A DNA stretch of 64,000 nt, taken from assembly GCA_964575095.1 (NCBI GenBank), contig CAZNPA010000003.1, forward strand, positions 62,001-126,000, written 5' to 3'. Source of the stretch: CAZNPA01 sp964575095. GTDB lineage: Bacteria > Pseudomonadota > Alphaproteobacteria > Rickettsiales > SXRF01. Numbering within the stretch: the stretch's first letter is position 1; each line of letters begins with the position of its first letter. Of the stretch, positions 61,155 through 64,000 are shown one piece after another. Both the position numbers and the translations under genes were made by a program. Under the pieces are notes generated by a model, which had not been told where the DNA came from, did no database searches, and saw only the letters and a program-made list of their open reading frames with translations.

Positions 61155-62447
61155 ATGATCCCCCGCTATTCACGCCCCGACATGGCTGCGCTCTGGTCCG
61201 ACGACACCAAATATAAGATTTGGTTCGAGATCGAGGCGCATGCGTGCGACGCCATGGCGAAACTGGGCATGATCCCAAAATCCGCCGCCGCCGCTATTTG
61301 GAAAAAGGGCAAGTTCAACGTCAAGCGCATCCACGAGATCGAGGAAACGACCAAGCACGACGTCATCGCGTTCCTGACCAACGTCGCCGAGCATGTCGGC
61401 AGCGACGCGCGGTTTTTGCACCAGGGCATGACCAGTTCCGACGTCGTCGACACGTGCCTCGCCGTGCAGCTCACGCGCGCCAGCGATATATTATTGAAAG
61501 ACGTCGATGCGCTTTTGAAAGCGCTCAAATCCCGCGCGCTCGAACATAAGCATACCGTCTGCGTCGGCCGCAGCCACGGCATCCACGGCGAGCCGATCAC
61601 CTTCGGCCTCAAGCTCGCCGGATATTACGAAGAATTTTCGCGCTGCAAAAAGAGATTGCGGGCGGCGCGCGAGGAGATCGCCACCTGCGCCATCTCCGGC
61701 GCCATGGGCACCTTCGCGCATATCGACCCGTTCGTCGAGGCCTACGTCGCCGGGAAATTGGGGCTAAAGCCCGAGCCGGTGTCGACGCAGATCATCCCGC
61801 GCGACCGCCACGCGATGTATTTCGCCACACTCGCCGTCATCGCCAGCTCGCTGGAGCGCCTCGCCATCGAGATCCGCCACCTGCAGCGCAGCGAGGTGCT
61901 CGAAGCCGAGGAATATTTCTCGCCGGGACAGAAAGGCAGCTCGGCCATGCCGCACAAGCGCAATCCGATATTGTCGGAGAACGTGACGGGACTGGCGCGC
62001 ATCGTGCGCGGCTACGTCATACCGGCGATGGAAAACGTGGCGCTGTGGCACGAGCGCGACATTTCGCATTCCTCCGTCGAGCGCATGATCGGCCCCGACG
62101 CCACGGTCACGCTCGATTTCGCCCTCGCCCGCATGGCGCGCGTCGTCGAGTCGCTGGTCGTGTACCCTAATCACATGAAGCAAAATCTCGACAAGCTGGG
62201 CGGGCTGGTCTTCTCGCAGAATATATTGCTGGCGCTGACGCAGGCCGGAATCTCGCGCGAGGACGCCTACAAGCTGGTGCAGAAACACGCGATGAAAACC
62301 TGGGAGCACGGCAAGGATTTTTACACCGAGCTGGCGGGCGACAAAACCATCACCAAAAAACTGCCGCCGGCCGCGCTTAAAAAACTATTCGACACGCGCC
62401 AATATACGCGGCACGTCGATACAATTTTTAAGAGAGTGTTTGGGTGA
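61155..62447 (+). CDS. purB: adenylosuccinate lyase
   Basis: Acts twice in purine synthesis, releasing fumarate from SAICAR and from adenylosuccinate. The 430 residues match the shorter Bacillus/alphaproteobacterial type. Motifs: TTKHDVIAFLTNVAE, QGMTSSDVVDT, the catalytic-serine loop GSSAMPHKRNPILSE and HERDISHSSVERM. It overlaps the HIT gene by four bases (GTGA). Confidence 0.97.
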   Translation: MIPRYSRPDMAALWSDDTKYKIWFEIEAHACDAMAKLGMIPKSAAAAIWKKGKFNVKRIHEIEETTKHDVIAFLTNVAEHVGSDARFLHQGMTSSDVVDTCLAVQLTRASDILLKDVDALLKALKSRALEHKHTVCVGRSHGIHGEPITFGLKLAGYYEEFSRCKKRLRAAREEIATCAISGAMGTFAHIDPFVEAYVAGKLGLKPEPVSTQIIPRDRHAMYFATLAVIASSLERLAIEIRHLQRSEVLEAEEYFSPGQKGSSAMPHKRNPILSENVTGLARIVRGYVIPAMENVALWHERDISHSSVERMIGPDATVTLDFALARMARVVESLVVYPNHMKQNLDKLGGLVFSQNILLALTQAGISREDAYKLVQKHAMKTWEHGKDFYTELAGDKTITKKLPPAALKKLFDTRQYTRHVDTIFKRVFG

Positions 62448-62854
62448 GCTTCACCCTCCATCCCCAATTAGAAAAAGACACCATCCCCGTCGGCGACCTC
62501 TCGGTGTGCCGCGTACTGCTCATGAATAACCGCCGGTTTCCGTGGCTGGTGCTGGTGCCGCGACGCGAGGATTTGCGCGAGCTGTTCGACCTAAGCGCGG
62601 AAGATTACGTTACCGTCATGGCCGAAGTGCGGGACACGGCGCAGCGTTTCGCGCAACTCACCCAAGCGCATAAAATGAATGTGGCGGCGCTCGGAAACAT
62701 GGTGCCGCAATTGCATATCCATATCATCGCCCGTTTTGAAAATGACCCCACCTGGCCCGCCCCGGTTTGGAACAGCACGCTGGCGCCGGATCCTTATCCG
62801 ATTGCAGAACACCCCGCGCTCTTGGAAAAAATCCGGAAAGTTACCGGCTGCTAA
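62444..62854 (+). CDS. HIT-family protein
   Basis: 136 residues of the histidine-triad superfamily, nucleotide hydrolases or transferases. The triad appears as QLHIHIIAR with upstream RRFPWLVLVPRRE typical of the small bacterial HIT branch. Start is GTG, overlapping the purB stop. The substrate cannot be told; the link to purB is only by position. Confidence 0.88.
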   Translation: MSFTLHPQLEKDTIPVGDLSVCRVLLMNNRRFPWLVLVPRREDLRELFDLSAEDYVTVMAEVRDTAQRFAQLTQAHKMNVAALGNMVPQLHIHIIARFENDPTWPAPVWNSTLAPDPYPIAEHPALLEKIRKVTGC

Positions 62855-62856
62855 CT

Positions 62857-62876
62857 ACATTACAAATTTGTAATGT
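62857..62876. promoter_or_regulatory. perfect 20-bp palindrome before the small secreted protein gene
   Basis: ACATTACAAATTTGTAATGT is fully self-complementary and lies directly after the HIT stop, 93 bases before the next start. It is followed by a T-run (62876-62880), so it could be a terminator for purB-HIT, or an operator of the form ATTACA-N4-TGTAAT, which resembles response-regulator boxes of metal-sensing systems. The lack of any loop favours an operator. Confidence 0.5.
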
Positions 62877-62969
62877 TTTTACCATTGTCCGGTAACGGCG
62901 TACTTGTTATTAGATAGTCATCCTGATTCACAGGATGTTTTTTTAACTTCAACTAGTAAGGATCTACCC

Positions 62970-63191
62970 ATGACCAAGTTATTTGCTCTTCTCGCCGTGT
63001 TCGGCCTCGTTGCCGCCCCGGCTTTCGCCGCTGAAGAACATGCCAAACCGGCCGAAAAAGCCGCCGTTGACTGCTCGAAAGCCGCCGATAAAGCCGCTTG
63101 CGAAAAAGAACAGGCCGCTAAGAAAGACATGAAAGAAGCCGCTCCCGCCGCTGGCGAGAAGACCGTAAAGAAAGACGAAGCGAAGCACTAA
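62970..63191 (+). CDS. small secreted lysine/alanine/glutamate-rich protein
   Basis: 73 residues. A clear signal peptide (LFALLAVFGLVAAPAFA, cut before AEEHAK) is followed by a mature part of about 53 residues made almost only of A, K, E, D and P, with two cysteines 10 apart (DCSKAADKAACEKE). AAGGA lies nine bases before the ATG at 62970; the same frame upstream to 62904 lacks support. Function unknown; it has its own terminator and a possible operator. Similar small charged periplasmic peptides exist in many proteobacteria. Confidence 0.75.
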   Translation: MTKLFALLAVFGLVAAPAFAAEEHAKPAEKAAVDCSKAADKAACEKEQAAKKDMKEAAPAAGEKTVKKDEAKH

Positions 63192-63217
63192 TCACTTCTT
63201 CTACTTTGCTTAAAAAG

Positions 63218-63250
63218 AACGCGCTGGCTCATGGTCAGCGCGTTTTTTTC
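63218..63250 (+). terminator. rho-independent terminator of the small secreted protein gene
   Basis: A 9-bp stem AACGCGCTG / CAGCGCGTT with a nine-base loop, followed by seven Ts. It lies 26 bases after the stop. Confidence 0.92.
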
Positions 63251-63305
63251 TTGCTTTTTGGGCCAGCAGTCCCTAATCCCTTAAGTCCTTGATTATAGTA
63301 TGTAT

Positions 63306-63381
63306 GGCTGGGTAGCTCAGTCGGTAGAGCGCAGGACTCATAAGCCTAAGGTCGGCGGTTCGATCCCGCCCCCAGCCACCA
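63306..63381 (+). tRNA. tRNA with CAU anticodon (Met elongator or Ile2)
   Basis: Acceptor GGCTGGG/CCCAGCC, D-arm GCTC...GAGC, T-arm GGCGG-TTCGATC-CCGCC, discriminator A and encoded CCA. The anticodon loop is CTCATAA, anticodon CAT at 63339-63341. The anticodon stem CAGGA/GCCTA has only three standard pairs (A-G next to the loop and C-A at the outer end do not pair). Sequence alone does not tell elongator methionine from the lysidine-modified isoleucine tRNA. Confidence 0.88.
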
Positions 63382-63382
63382 T

Positions 63383-63485
63383 CCGCCTTCGCTGATTTTG
63401 GCGAAGCCAAAATCTAGCTACGGCGCGACTGCGCCGGAGCGTGCGAAGCGGATGCCGCGCCGTAGTTCCGAAGGAACGAAGGCGG
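63383..63485. repeat. cloverleaf-like palindromic element beside the tRNA
   Basis: An outer stem CCGCCTTCG/CGAAGGCGG encloses three hairpins: GATTTTGG-CGAAG-CCAAAATC (63394-63414), CTACGGCGCG/CGCGCCGTAG (63418-63427 with 63456-63465), and TTCC-GAA-GGAA (63466-63476). It starts two bases after the CCA of the tRNA and ends 23 bases before the amidase gene. Confidence 0.8.
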
Positions 63486-63508
63486 GCTGATGCAACAACG
63501 TAGGAACT

Positions 63509-64000
63509 ATGACCGCTAAACCCTTCACCATCGGCCTCCTACAGATGCGCTATGCCGGTAGCCCGCAAGCGAGTCTCGCGCACGCCTGCGACATGCTGGA
63601 GGAAGCGGCGGGGAAAGGCGTGAACGTCGCCTGCCTGCCGGAATTATTCCTGACCGATTATTTCTGCCAGCGCATCGACCCCAAAGTTTTCGATTTGGCG
63701 GAGCCGGTGGACGGACCCACCAATCAGGCGCTGGCCAAAGTTGCCAAGAAAACCGGCATGGTGATCGTGAGTTCCATTTTCGAGAAAGCCGCCGCCGGGC
63801 TGCATTATAATACGGCGGTCGTCATCGAGAAGGATGGCGGCATCAAAGGCACCTACCGCAAGATGCACATCCCGCACGACCCGCTGTTCGAGGAAAAATA
63901 TTATTTCGCGCCGGGCGACCAGGGCTTCAAGGCGCACGACACCAGCTTCGGCAAAATCGGAACATTGATATGCTGGGACCAGTGGTATCCCGAAGCGGCA
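63509..64000 (+). CDS. aguB: N-carbamoylputrescine amidase, 3' end beyond the window
   Basis: The first 164 codons of a nitrilase-fold enzyme that releases putrescine from N-carbamoylputrescine in the agmatine route. The visible part has the catalytic glutamate in LPELFLTDYFCQ, the lysine in YRKMHIPHDPLFEEKYYF and the cysteine in TLICWDQWYPEA. The segments FCQ and HIPHDP...EKYYF are typical of the carbamoylputrescine amidase branch. AGGA lies four bases before the ATG. The reading frame is open at the window edge, so the end and any downstream agmatine deiminase gene are not seen. Confidence 0.9.
   Translation, partial: MTAKPFTIGLLQMRYAGSPQASLAHACDMLEEAAGKGVNVACLPELFLTDYFCQRIDPKVFDLAEPVDGPTNQALAKVAKKTGMVIVSSIFEKAAAGLHYNTAVVIEKDGGIKGTYRKMHIPHDPLFEEKYYFAPGDQGFKAHDTSFGKIGTLICWDQWYPEAA

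Overview
The window is a gene-dense stretch of an alphaproteobacterial chromosome, probably from a free-living, aerobic lineage that I cannot place to genus. The evidence is the gene set and gene order: a DivL-type kinase with tyrosine in place of the phospho-accepting histidine, alphaproteobacteria-type DUF2125 and DUF1467 proteins, a short prolyl-tRNA synthetase without an editing insert, RNase J, and the long run tig-clpP-clpX-hup-[tRNA-Val, tRNA-Asp]-nuoA..N-birA-coaX-rnj-mce-DUF1467-proS-lolC-lolD-dnaE, which matches the order known in many alphaproteobacteria. Most of positions 4930-40812 is read on the minus strand.

Region by region. 1-4520 holds folate genes (folK, pabC, pabB) around a DUF2125 envelope protein. 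4521-5800 carries a tiny lipoprotein behind a CsoR-like palindrome, and a lone motA. 5884-13288 is mce/DUF1467/proS/lolCD/dnaE. 13408-15053 is a two-gene insertion of glycine-rich membrane proteins that breaks the conserved rnj-mce junction. 15080-35601 is rnj, coaX, birA and all fourteen complex I genes. This nuo operon has three insertions: four genes between nuoC and nuoD, a secreted protein between nuoD and nuoE, and a DedA-family protein between nuoH and nuoI. 35711-42136 holds two small unknown genes, three tRNAs, a cysteine-rich HU, clpX, clpP, tig and an unknown glycine-rich protein. lon sits alone on the plus strand at 42220 rather than in its usual place between clpX and hup. 44723-45771 is an aquaporin/arsenate reductase pair. 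45834-47084 is a small accessory patch with a frameshifted gene. 47081-56186 carries divL-ahcY, an L,D-transpeptidase, dxs, argF, an ABC-2 permease and a Bax-inhibitor-1 protein. 56376-62854 is rpmI-rplT-pheS-pheT-DNA glycosylase-purB-HIT. The end holds a small secreted protein, tRNA-Met(CAU), a cloverleaf-like palindromic element and the start of an N-carbamoylputrescine amidase gene that runs off the edge.

The most striking unexplained signal is a set of dispersed intergenic repeats. One class is built from tandem heptamers (AGTGRNN on one arm, a spacer ending CTTTT, then ACTNNCC on the other). These copies lie exactly at gene junctions and run into the coding ends of nuoC, coaX, motA and clpX. 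A related heptamer class (TGGTTGG / CCACCAA) brackets a four-helix-bundle (23S rRNA intervening-sequence type) protein gene as inverted copies inside the nuo operon. Other elements end in GTCAT...ATGAC and supply or touch start codons of neighbouring genes. No stretch over 300 bases lacks a feature. The longest plain gap is 37144-37438, upstream of hup, with one hairpin and one heptamer element.
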